This document shows positions 16,780 to 24,090 of a DNA stretch of 41,022 nucleotides, in pieces. This stretch comes from Chitinispirillaceae bacterium. Lineage in GTDB: Bacteria; Fibrobacterota; Chitinivibrionia; Chitinivibrionales; Chitinispirillaceae. Below the pieces are notes generated by a model that ran no database searches, was not told the origin of the DNA, and worked only from the letters and a program-made list of their open reading frames with translations. Location: contig JAFGHA010000306.1 of the NCBI GenBank assembly GCA_016930275.1, positions 1-41,022 of the forward strand, given 5' to 3'. Positions within the stretch are counted from its first letter, which is position 1. Every line of letters begins with the position of its first letter. Position numbers and translations under genes: made by a program.

Positions 16780-17460
16780 ATGAAAACAGTTGGTCGAATT
16801 TCCGGAATCTTTTTCGCTGCCGTTGTGCTGTCCGGCTGCTCGACTGTACGTTATGTGCGACCGATCGAAAAAGGCGCATCGGTGGTGAGTGTCAGCCTGG
16901 GCGGGCCGGTCACACAGGTAGGTGGAAAATATCTTCCGCTGCCGCTTTTAAGCGCAGGGTACGGGTACGGCGCCACCGACCATCTCAGCATCGAGGCGGG
17001 ACTGCATATTACCAGTGCACTGTTCGGTGTCGCGCATGTCGATGCGGGAGTGAACTGGGCGGCGCTCAAAACGAAAGGAATGATTCCCGGCGTGGTGCTA
17101 TCACCCAAAGTGGTGCTGCTGAGTAATTTCAAGCCGCATGAGAGCCGGGCGTATCCCGTGCTGACTCCGTCGCTCTACTGGAAAAGGGGAAAACATTTGT
17201 GGTACACCGGTGCTGAAAACTGGTTTGAGCGGCATACCGTACGAAGTGACGGCAACAGGCAACCTCACCACTGGTTGTTCATTCCTTTTATCGGGTACGG
17301 AATCTCGAAGGGAAAGTGGCAGTTTCAGACGGAGGCACGGGTTTACATGCCGAATCTGAGTAATGAGGTCGGTCCCACCACCAATCTCGGGTTCGGTGAG
17401 TACGGTATTTTCGGCATCTTTCTCGGGGTCAACCGCTCCTTCGGGGGAGGTGAACGATGA
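16780..17460 (+). CDS. Lipoprotein of unknown function
   Basis: 226 residues. The N-terminus is a lipoprotein signal (GIFFAAVVLSGCSTV; lipobox LSGC, Cys at about 23). The body is rich in short hydrophobic strands with glycine (LPLPLLSAGYGYGATDHLSIEAGLHITSALFG), ending GEYGIFGIFLGVNRSFGGG, suggestive of a beta-barrel or beta-sandwich associated with the outer membrane. I do not recognise the family. It overlaps the next gene by 4 bases (ATGA), so it is probably translated together with the lipoprotein hydrolase. Confidence 0.8.
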   Translation: MKTVGRISGIFFAAVVLSGCSTVRYVRPIEKGASVVSVSLGGPVTQVGGKYLPLPLLSAGYGYGATDHLSIEAGLHITSALFGVAHVDAGVNWAALKTKGMIPGVVLSPKVVLLSNFKPHESRAYPVLTPSLYWKRGKHLWYTGAENWFERHTVRSDGNRQPHHWLFIPFIGYGISKGKWQFQTEARVYMPNLSNEVGPTTNLGFGEYGIFGIFLGVNRSFGGGER

Positions 17461-18383
17461 GCCGGAATGTCCGTTACCCTGTAGGTGTTTCAGTGATGGT
17501 AATTATTGGTGCACTGGTGGCTGGATGTCTGAAACTCGATCCGTTTCTGTTCAAAGGCAGGGAACTGCCGGAATACCGGTTTGATGCTTATCAGGGTGAT
17601 CGTGAATGCCCGGATGCGGTGGATTCGCTCGGACCGGTCGATATGACCACCGTTACCGAGTTGTTACTGTCAAGCGGTAATGATTCGATTGCGGCGGTGC
17701 TTATCGCTTCCACGACGCAGTTCGACAGTACCGATACCGTGATCGTGTATTTTCACGGCACCGGTCCGCATATCGATTACTACTGGCCTAGGACCAGGCT
17801 GCTCGCCGCCGCCGGATATCCGGTAGTGACGGTCGATTACCGCGGCTACGGAAAGAGCAGCGGTACCCCCACGGAAAACGGTATTTATGAGGACGGGTAT
17901 GCCGTGCAGCGATACATAAGAAATGAGATGGGTGATCCGAAGATCGTGGTGTACGCTTTTTCTCTCGGTACTCTTGTCGGATGTGAACTGGCGTCTCACG
18001 ACACCGCCGGCAGGGTCATATCGCTCATACTCGAAGCTCCTATCGGTAAAATCGCGACTATGGTGCAGGATGCGGCCTATATCGATCTGCCTCCATCCTA
18101 CATTCTCACCTACGAGGGAAATAATATCGAAAAGATCGCCGGTGTCTCAGTGCCCCTGCTGTGGCTCCACGGTACTTCGGACGAGACGAATACCTATGAA
18201 ACCAACGGAAAAAAACTTTACGATAACTATAGAGGTCCGGCCGGATACTGCTGTATCGTTGACGACGCGGGACACCGGACCATTCCGTCAACGATCGGGT
18301 ATGACGAGTACGTGCGGGGAGTGAGTGATTTCATCCGGGGAAAGGCATCCGGTAATCAGCTTTTTTCGCGGGAACCGAAGTAA
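17457..18383 (+). CDS. Lipoprotein alpha/beta hydrolase
   Basis: 308 residues. A lipobox LVAGC puts Cys24 as the lipid-attachment site. The hydrolase fold is clear: FHGTGPHIDYYWP oxyanion region, VDYRGYGKSSG, and the nucleophile elbow AFSLG with Ser169 (the usual first Gly is Ala), LWLHGTSDET with the likely acid, and AGHRTIP with His273. It is similar to the BEM46/FrsA-like group of serine hydrolases; the substrate is unknown. Translation is coupled to the preceding lipoprotein, and a PAP2 phosphatase follows 18 bases downstream, so a role in envelope lipid or ester turnover is plausible but not shown. Confidence 0.88.
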   Translation: MSRNVRYPVGVSVMVIIGALVAGCLKLDPFLFKGRELPEYRFDAYQGDRECPDAVDSLGPVDMTTVTELLLSSGNDSIAAVLIASTTQFDSTDTVIVYFHGTGPHIDYYWPRTRLLAAAGYPVVTVDYRGYGKSSGTPTENGIYEDGYAVQRYIRNEMGDPKIVVYAFSLGTLVGCELASHDTAGRVISLILEAPIGKIATMVQDAAYIDLPPSYILTYEGNNIEKIAGVSVPLLWLHGTSDETNTYETNGKKLYDNYRGPAGYCCIVDDAGHRTIPSTIGYDEYVRGVSDFIRGKASGNQLFSREPK

Positions 18384-18401
18384 TGCCCTGCCGCCGCTTT
18401 G

Positions 18402-19067
18402 ATGAAATCCCTGCAGACGGGACATGTGGTGGCTGAAATGGTGACCGTCCTTGACTCGACGCTGTTTTTTCTGATTAACGGTCATCACTGCACGGCTGCC
18501 GACTGGTTTTTTCTGGCGGTCACACAGCTGGGTAACGGATGGTTCATCGGGCCGGTACTGATCGGGATCGTTCTGTATAAACTCCCCAGGAATTACCGGA
18601 CAAGGGCGATACTGTGCGGTGCCGTGGCGTTACTGTTTTCCGGGACGGTTAATTCACGGATAAAACGGATTGTCGGAAGGCCGCGTCCGTATGTTCACTT
18701 CGCACAAGGTGAGGATGCGGCCGCCCGAAACGTGACGGATGGAAAAACTGTAGAAGCAAATGATACCGCCATCGGGAAAACGGTCAGGTTGCTCGGTCCG
18801 AAATACCGGAACCGGTCATTTCCATCGGGTCACACCAACACTGCATTCAGCGCGGCTGCGCTGCTTGCCTTTCTCTTTGGCGGGTGGTGGTGCTGGTCGT
18901 ATCTGGCAGCGGTACCGGTCGCTTATTCGCGCGTATATCTGGGTGTACATTATCCGACGGATGTTGTTGCGGGGGTGCTGACCGGTGTATTGCTGACACT
19001 GGCGGTGCTGCACCTGTGCCGTTATCTGAAACTGATTCCTCTTCCGAGGTGGAATAATGGTCAATAA
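18402..19067 (+). CDS. PAP2 family phosphatase
   Basis: 221 residues. All three PAP2 motifs are seen: KRIVGRPRP, FPSGHTNTAF and SRVYLGVHYPTDVVAG, with several membrane helices between. Members dephosphorylate undecaprenyl pyrophosphate, phosphatidylglycerol phosphate or lipid A. Motif 1 is separated from motif 2 by an insertion (about 30 residues rich in Asp/Glu and Lys) that would be periplasmic. The start is uncertain: ATG 18402 has no good ribosome site, and ATG 18441 is a possible alternative just before LDSTLFFLING. It overlaps the following glycosyltransferase by 11 bases. Confidence 0.9.
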   Translation: MKSLQTGHVVAEMVTVLDSTLFFLINGHHCTAADWFFLAVTQLGNGWFIGPVLIGIVLYKLPRNYRTRAILCGAVALLFSGTVNSRIKRIVGRPRPYVHFAQGEDAAARNVTDGKTVEANDTAIGKTVRLLGPKYRNRSFPSGHTNTAFSAAALLAFLFGGWWCWSYLAAVPVAYSRVYLGVHYPTDVVAGVLTGVLLTLAVLHLCRYLKLIPLPRWNNGQ

Positions 19068-19806
19068 TAAGAAAGTAATCGTGGTGCTTCCCGCGTACAA
19101 CGCGGAGAAAACGCTTGCCGATACCTATGCGGAGATTCCGCACGGGATCGTTGACGAGGTAATCCTGGTCGATGACGCCAGTAGTGATGCGACTGTCGAC
19201 GTTGCCTACAAACTCGGCATTAAAAAAATAATCCGGCACGAGCACAACCGCGGCTACGGCGGCAACCAGAAAACCTGTTACAGTACGGCGCTCGCGATGG
19301 GTGCGGATATCGTCATCATGCTCCACCCCGATTATCAGTATACGCCGAAGCTTATCGGTGCCATGACGGATATCATCGCCAACGGCTTGTATCCGGTGGT
19401 GTTCGCGTCACGGATTCTCGGAAAAGGAGCTTTGCGGGGAGGAATGCCGTGGTATAAATATGTCGCCAACCGGGTGCTCACCCTCATCCAGAACAGCTGC
19501 ATGAATCAGAAACTCTCGGAATACCATACCGGGTACCGCGCCTTTTCCCGCGAGGCGCTGCTGAAGATTCCGTTCCGTTCGAATTCCGACGATTTCGTGT
19601 TTGACAACGAAGTCATCGCCCAGCTGTTCTATGCCGATATCGACATTGCCGAAGTGACCTGCCCCACGAAATATTTCAGGGAGGCCTCGTCGATCAATCT
19701 CTCCCGCAGCATCACCTACGGGCTCGGCGTGCTCGGGGTGACCGTGAGTTACATGCTGCAGAAGGCGGGGGTGATCAATCACCGCAGGTTTCATCTGCAG
19801 GTATGA
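19057..19806 (+). CDS. Family 2 glycosyltransferase (dolichyl-phosphate mannosyltransferase-like)
   Basis: 249 residues. The GT-A nucleotide-binding start VVLPAYNAEKTL is followed by VDEVILVDDASSD, and later HPDYQYTP in place of the usual DGDGQ acid motif, with a final HTGYRAFSREALLKIPF and DNEVIAQLF. It resembles Dpm1-like enzymes that charge a polyprenyl phosphate with a sugar. No C-terminal membrane helix pair is obvious. The gene overlaps the PAP2 gene, so the two are probably cotranslated, which fits work on polyprenyl lipid intermediates. The sugar is unknown. Confidence 0.92.
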   Translation: MVNNKKVIVVLPAYNAEKTLADTYAEIPHGIVDEVILVDDASSDATVDVAYKLGIKKIIRHEHNRGYGGNQKTCYSTALAMGADIVIMLHPDYQYTPKLIGAMTDIIANGLYPVVFASRILGKGALRGGMPWYKYVANRVLTLIQNSCMNQKLSEYHTGYRAFSREALLKIPFRSNSDDFVFDNEVIAQLFYADIDIAEVTCPTKYFREASSINLSRSITYGLGVLGVTVSYMLQKAGVINHRRFHLQV

Positions 19807-19873
19807 AACAACCTGTGCAGTGCGGAATCGGCCGTATTGTTATTAATAGATTCTGTTTGGCATTAACATTTGC

Positions 19874-19963
19874 GCCCCCTAAATCCCCCGAAGGGGGACT
19901 TATTTGAATTGTAGCTTTTTAAAAAACACCTTACAAGTCCCCCTTTCGGGGGATTTAGGGGGC
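19874..19963. repeat. 90-bp inverted-repeat element with nested hairpins (MITE-like)
   Basis: The left arm begins GCCCCCTAAATCCCCC and ends GGGGGACTT; the right arm begins AAGTCCCCC and ends GGGGGATTTAGGGGGC. Each about 28-base arm also folds on itself (CCCCCGAAGGGGG at left, CCCCCTTTCGGGGG at right). An AT-rich centre of about 33 bases separates them. No transposase is encoded. Confidence 0.9.
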
Positions 19964-20063
19964 GTCCTGATCAAAGACCTGATAAGTACCTTGTTTTGAA
20001 CAGAAACAAATATATACCCGAATCGGCAAGGGAACCTTGTCACCGGAAAGAATGTAGCCGATC

Positions 20064-20822
20064 ATGCGAAACGTATCGATTGTCATTATCGTGAAAAACG
20101 AGGAGAAGAACATTCGCGACTGTATCGAATCGCTCAGGTGGAGTGATGAGATTGTAGTCGTGGATTCCGGTTCCACCGACAATACCGTTGCCATCTGTCG
20201 CGAAGCGGGCTGCACGGTGATCTGTACGGAATGGCTCGGTTTCGGGAGAACATGGCAGCTGGCGGTTGAACACGCGAAAAACGAATGGGTGCTTCCGATC
20301 GCCGCCGATGAACGGGTAAGTACGGAACTGGCGCAGGCCATTCAGAACCTCGGCGAAACGCCGTCGGGACTTGCGGGATACAAAATCCGCAGGATCTCCC
20401 GGTATCTCGGCAAACCGATACGACACTGCGGGTGGCAGAACGATTATCCGCTGCGTCTATTCCGTAAAGACTCCGGACAGTTCAACAGCGAGGCGGTGCA
20501 TGAATCGGTGGAGGTTGACGGCGGGGTCGGAATGCTGCGTGAACCCATTATCCATTTTCCCTATCCGGATATCGAATCGCATATCGCCAAAATAAATCAG
20601 TATACGACACTGGGTGCCCGGATGCTTCATGAGAAGGGAAAAACCACGTCCTTGCCGGCGGCGATTCTGCGCGGGTGTTCAAAATTCCTTAAAATGTACC
20701 TCCTTCGCGGCGGCATTCTCGACGGTTCGCACGGTCTGGTGTTGTCGCTCGTCAGCGCGTTCGGGGTTTCGCTGAAGTATCTCAAGTTGTGGAACCTGCG
20801 TGGCTTGAAGGATGGCGGCTGA
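20064..20822 (+). CDS. Family 2 glycosyltransferase (LPS core WaaE/KdtX-like)
   Basis: 252 residues. The N-terminus SIVIIVKNEEKNIRDCIESLRWSDEIVVVDSGSTD and the following GFGRTWQLAVEHAKNEWVLPIAADERV are characteristic of WaaE/KdtX beta-1,4-glucosyltransferases that add sugar to the inner LPS core. The acid site reads ADERV. The C-terminus has a membrane-proximal hydrophobic stretch (GLVLSLVSAFGVSLKYLKLW). It follows the previous glycosyltransferase but is separated from it by the 90-bp inverted-repeat element, so it may be transcribed separately. Confidence 0.93.
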   Translation: MRNVSIVIIVKNEEKNIRDCIESLRWSDEIVVVDSGSTDNTVAICREAGCTVICTEWLGFGRTWQLAVEHAKNEWVLPIAADERVSTELAQAIQNLGETPSGLAGYKIRRISRYLGKPIRHCGWQNDYPLRLFRKDSGQFNSEAVHESVEVDGGVGMLREPIIHFPYPDIESHIAKINQYTTLGARMLHEKGKTTSLPAAILRGCSKFLKMYLLRGGILDGSHGLVLSLVSAFGVSLKYLKLWNLRGLKDGG

Positions 20823-20965
20823 GACCATGAAACGTGTTTTCCACCCTTGTCCACTTCGAGAGCCTCAGTGCGACGCTTGCGTCCTCTCTCTTGTCAGAAA
20901 GGGGAAAATGATGCTGCCATATGTCGGTAAAGGCCATCGCTTCTGAATGTGACTTGCTCACCCAG

Positions 20966-21688
20966 CTATTCTCCTTCCAGCTTCACTATTATTGGCCCCC
21001 GTCCAGATGTTGTTAAGTAAAGGTTGGCGGCTGGAGTTCTACGGGTTTTTCTGTTGTGTGGATTTTCGATTTTACGACCGGATGCCAGGACGGTACTCTT
21101 CTGTTGTGGTAGATCTGCAGAAGTGGATGGCTGTTTTACAGTATACAGCATACTGATTGAAGTAACGAGGTCCGATCCCATTCCGATAAATTCGACGGTA
21201 TCTGTTCCGCCCTGGTTGTTTTTAAAGATGGTATGGATTGAAACGGAATCGTACCTCATCTGTTTTTTGGAAACTTGAACACAACCGATACAATTGCCGA
21301 ATTTAATATTTTCGAACACAAGACTGTCTCCGGGGCTTATAATAATTTGCTGCTCCTCTATATTTACATCGAAATAAAAAGTGGAATCGGATGTTTCTTG
21401 AGTGTAGGCGTTGCGATACCTCACATAATTTTTCGCATAGCCATTTTCTGTATACAATGTCTCGATTTCAAGCCCTATAGGATTATATTGCGTTATCTTA
21501 TTTATTTTCCAGGAATAGAATATGGTATCGATAGAAATAACTGAGTCTGATACATTTTTAATAGTCAAAATATTCGCCACCGGATATATATGCAGGGAAA
21601 CCGTGTCTTTCGAAAATGAAAGCTGATCTGACGCGATAGACATGCTGCAGAGTATCGTAACTACTGTACTTGCTGAAAGTAATTTCAT
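20966..21688 (-). CDS. Exported protein of unknown function with a possible C-terminal tail
   Basis: 240 residues from ATG 21688, chosen because GAGG lies 5 bases upstream; a longer start at 21706 would put residues before the signal peptide. The signal peptide ends near ...CSMSIA before SDQL. The body reads like a beta-sandwich domain (LHIYPVANILTIKNVSDSVISIDTIFYSW). The end ASGRKIENP...AANLYLTTS...IIVKLEGE resembles the GR...AxxxL tails of other exported proteins in this window. It is AT-richer than the neighbouring genes, as are the genes at 22006-24050. Confidence 0.7.
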   Translation of the reverse strand: MKLLSASTVVTILCSMSIASDQLSFSKDTVSLHIYPVANILTIKNVSDSVISIDTIFYSWKINKITQYNPIGLEIETLYTENGYAKNYVRYRNAYTQETSDSTFYFDVNIEEQQIIISPGDSLVFENIKFGNCIGCVQVSKKQMRYDSVSIHTIFKNNQGGTDTVEFIGMGSDLVTSISMLYTVKQPSTSADLPQQKSTVLASGRKIENPHNRKTRRTPAANLYLTTSGRGPIIVKLEGE

Positions 21689-22005
21689 AGCGGCCTCATT
21701 TATCAACTATTTCAGAAACTTTGATTGAAAATGGTAAAACAATATTTTGTCATGCACGATTTGCCAATTGAACACCAGGAATAACGGAACGAAGGAGGTC
21801 AATGAAATGAACATGTGCACATACTTGTTGATGGTGGCGCAATACCCGGTATATAGCAAATATACCATTGTTACGGCCATGGGACGGTTAATCCGGGAAA
21901 AAACCGTTTTCAGGCAGAAAACACTTACTTTCAAACCCTATTGAAATGAAGCCCCGTTCCGGATATATTAATGACAGTTGGTCGGTGTCCACTGAGGAGA
22001 ACACT
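21689..22005. other. Divergent intergenic region, no gene seen
   Basis: Two exported-protein genes diverge from here. Short open frames on both strands have neither ribosome sites nor recognisable content. The region holds the palindrome at 21848-21866 and is AT-rich. Confidence 0.45.
21848..21866. promoter_or_regulatory. Perfect palindrome, possible operator
   Basis: GGTATAT and ATATACC are perfect 7-base arms around AGCAA. Sitting between divergent exported-protein genes, it could be a repressor site. This is only a candidate. Confidence 0.35.
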
Positions 22006-22824
22006 ATGAAGCAGCTGTTGTCAGTATGTTCATTACTCCTGTACTTCCCGCTCTACGCAGAACCAATAGGGGATTTCGCCCCGCTTGAGGTGGGAAACAG
22101 GTGGGTGTACCGTGTTGACGAGAGTAGCTCAACCGCTCCGATTATTACCAGCACTGCACGATCAACCATCGACACCATTTTTCTGATTGATTTATATGAC
22201 GTGAATGATTCGATCTACTACCGATTTAAATGGAGCAGCAGGGGTAGACAAATCGTACAGGATGAAACTGCTGCTCCTCCTGAAACAACGGTTATTGCAG
22301 ATAGCGGTTTTTACTCTTTGGTTGAGGTCAATGATACCATAGGATACGGCTCAAACAGATATCTGTTCGGCAAACCCGTACTATGGACACACTATATAAA
22401 TTCCGACACGCTCTGCCCACCTGATTTTCCGCGGGGTTCACTGAGTATTGTCAATGGTGTCTATGAATTTTCGCATAACTACTATGTCAACGGACCAATG
22501 GAAAAAGTCTATCGGGCTGATGTCGGTTTGGTCTATGAATCAACTACTGATGCTACTATTGAGGGGTTTTCCACGCGGAAGTCAGAATCAACGCTTCTAT
22601 CATTTACAAAAAACAATGTCGTTCAAAATACCACATGGCGTATCCGGGAACGGAAGACTATTCCCCCGCATTTGATCGATCCGAAATATAGGGTAACTTT
22701 TTCCCAGCTTGTCATCACCCGTCACCGGCAGACCTTCAATCTTATGGGGAGGATGTTTCCCGCCAACACGTTTTCCACCCAGGACCCGCATAGGTACTTT
22801 AGCCGAAGAAAGTACCATCACTAG
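22006..22824 (+). CDS. Exported protein of unknown function with a possible C-terminal tail
   Basis: 272 residues from ATG 22006, chosen because GAGGAG lies about 6 bases upstream and the signal peptide (MKQLLSVCSLLLYFPLYA) starts there. The mature protein opens with EPIGDFAPLEVGNRWVYRVDESS, a phrase common in exported proteins of this kind of bacterium ('PLxVGNxWxY'). The last residues, FNLMGRMFPANTF...YFSRRK, fit a short GR...Y-R sorting-like tail. The catalytic or binding role is unknown. It ends about 95 bases before the next exported protein on the same strand. Confidence 0.72.
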   Translation: MKQLLSVCSLLLYFPLYAEPIGDFAPLEVGNRWVYRVDESSSTAPIITSTARSTIDTIFLIDLYDVNDSIYYRFKWSSRGRQIVQDETAAPPETTVIADSGFYSLVEVNDTIGYGSNRYLFGKPVLWTHYINSDTLCPPDFPRGSLSIVNGVYEFSHNYYVNGPMEKVYRADVGLVYESTTDATIEGFSTRKSESTLLSFTKNNVVQNTTWRIRERKTIPPHLIDPKYRVTFSQLVITRHRQTFNLMGRMFPANTFSTQDPHRYFSRRKYHH

Positions 22825-22919
22825 TTATTGATCAACTTTGGATTATATTATTATATATACACCACCGAACCGCGAATTGCTGAATCCGTGCCACTTCATC
22901 GTTTTCAAGGAGGGCCGCC

Positions 22920-24050
22920 ATGCGATCATCATCATCCATCACCACCCGGGGAATCATCCTTTCTGTCCTTATTTTTACCGTTATCCCTTTATCCGCCAAC
23001 CCGCGACTTCCTTTGCCGGTTTCCCGGTTCTGTTATATTGATGCGGAACATTGGACTATTGAACTGAATCTTGAAGAGATGAATATTCCACGGGATGTGG
23101 GGGAGTATACCGACATGATAGCACTGCAATGCGGGGACGATAATCCCGACAGGGCAGCATTCCAGAGGTGCTCACGGCCGATACCGATCGATACCGACAG
23201 TGGCGTAGCCTTCATGAACGAGCAGCATTTTCCCGGGGTGAAGATGAGAGCGGGAGGGAAAATATGGATCAGTGAAGATGAAGATTACAGCTACCCCGGT
23301 GAGGGGCCTGTGCTTCCGGAAGATCTGGAACCGAATACTATCATGGTATTACAGCATACTCAATCCACCTGCTGTGATTACATAATTGATGAATCGGTCT
23401 GCTATAGCTGTATCCGCCATGAATACGTTGTTGAACATTACTCAACCCCTGCAGACGATATACATATACAGGGAACATTGGCGGATTTGACCGGGAGACC
23501 ACTCATCGGATTTGGCATTACGTGTCTGGAGTATCAGCAGCAGCGTCGGCTCGTCGGCCTCGGTTCGACGGCTACCGGCTCCAGCGGTTCATTCGGACTG
23601 AGTATACGAGAGGTCCAGCTTCCACATGTGCTCCGGATCAACTATGCCAACTTCGAGCTTGATTATTCAATCCATCCGCTGGTTGACATGCCCGACCCGT
23701 TTTCACTGTCGATTCGTATCGAATATCCCCCTTCCGGCCTGGCAGGGCGGAAAACGATACCGGAAAACAAATCACCCGCCGTTCGTCTGCTGGCCTCATC
23801 GGGAAAAAGCGGGAATCCGATCGTTATTGCCGTGTCCGACAATTCGATCAGTGGAACGGGATGCTGCGAACTGTATTCCCTTAATGGCGGAATGATCCGG
23901 TCGCTGTCGTTTGACTGTTTCGGATCGGGCACCTATACGATCCCGTGGCATGGTACCGATGCGAAAGGGGCTCCGGTATCTACTGCTACCGTGTTCTGTC
24001 GTATCAGAATTGACAGGGAAGTACTCTGCAGCAGCTTTATATCCAGATGA
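22920..24050 (+). CDS. Exported protein with a C-terminal FlgD/type IX-like domain
   Basis: 376 residues. AAGGAGGG lies a few bases before the ATG, and the signal peptide runs to about residue 27. A cysteine-bearing central region (TQSTCCDYIIDESVCYSCIRH) is unusual, and a carboxypeptidase-regulatory-like segment follows (IQGTLADLTGRPLIGFGITCLEY). The final 60 residues (YSLNGGMIRSLSF ... GSGTYTIPWHGTDAKGAPVSTATVFCRIRI) match the FlgD Ig-like / sorting-tail pattern 'W-G-T-D-x-x-G-x-x-V'. Such tails direct proteins to type IX-like secretion in the FCB group. The function of the main part is unknown. Confidence 0.8.
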   Translation: MRSSSSITTRGIILSVLIFTVIPLSANPRLPLPVSRFCYIDAEHWTIELNLEEMNIPRDVGEYTDMIALQCGDDNPDRAAFQRCSRPIPIDTDSGVAFMNEQHFPGVKMRAGGKIWISEDEDYSYPGEGPVLPEDLEPNTIMVLQHTQSTCCDYIIDESVCYSCIRHEYVVEHYSTPADDIHIQGTLADLTGRPLIGFGITCLEYQQQRRLVGLGSTATGSSGSFGLSIREVQLPHVLRINYANFELDYSIHPLVDMPDPFSLSIRIEYPPSGLAGRKTIPENKSPAVRLLASSGKSGNPIVIAVSDNSISGTGCCELYSLNGGMIRSLSFDCFGSGTYTIPWHGTDAKGAPVSTATVFCRIRIDREVLCSSFISR

Positions 24051-24090
24051 GAAATCACTTCTGTGGTTGATTTTATTTTCTATCCCATCC

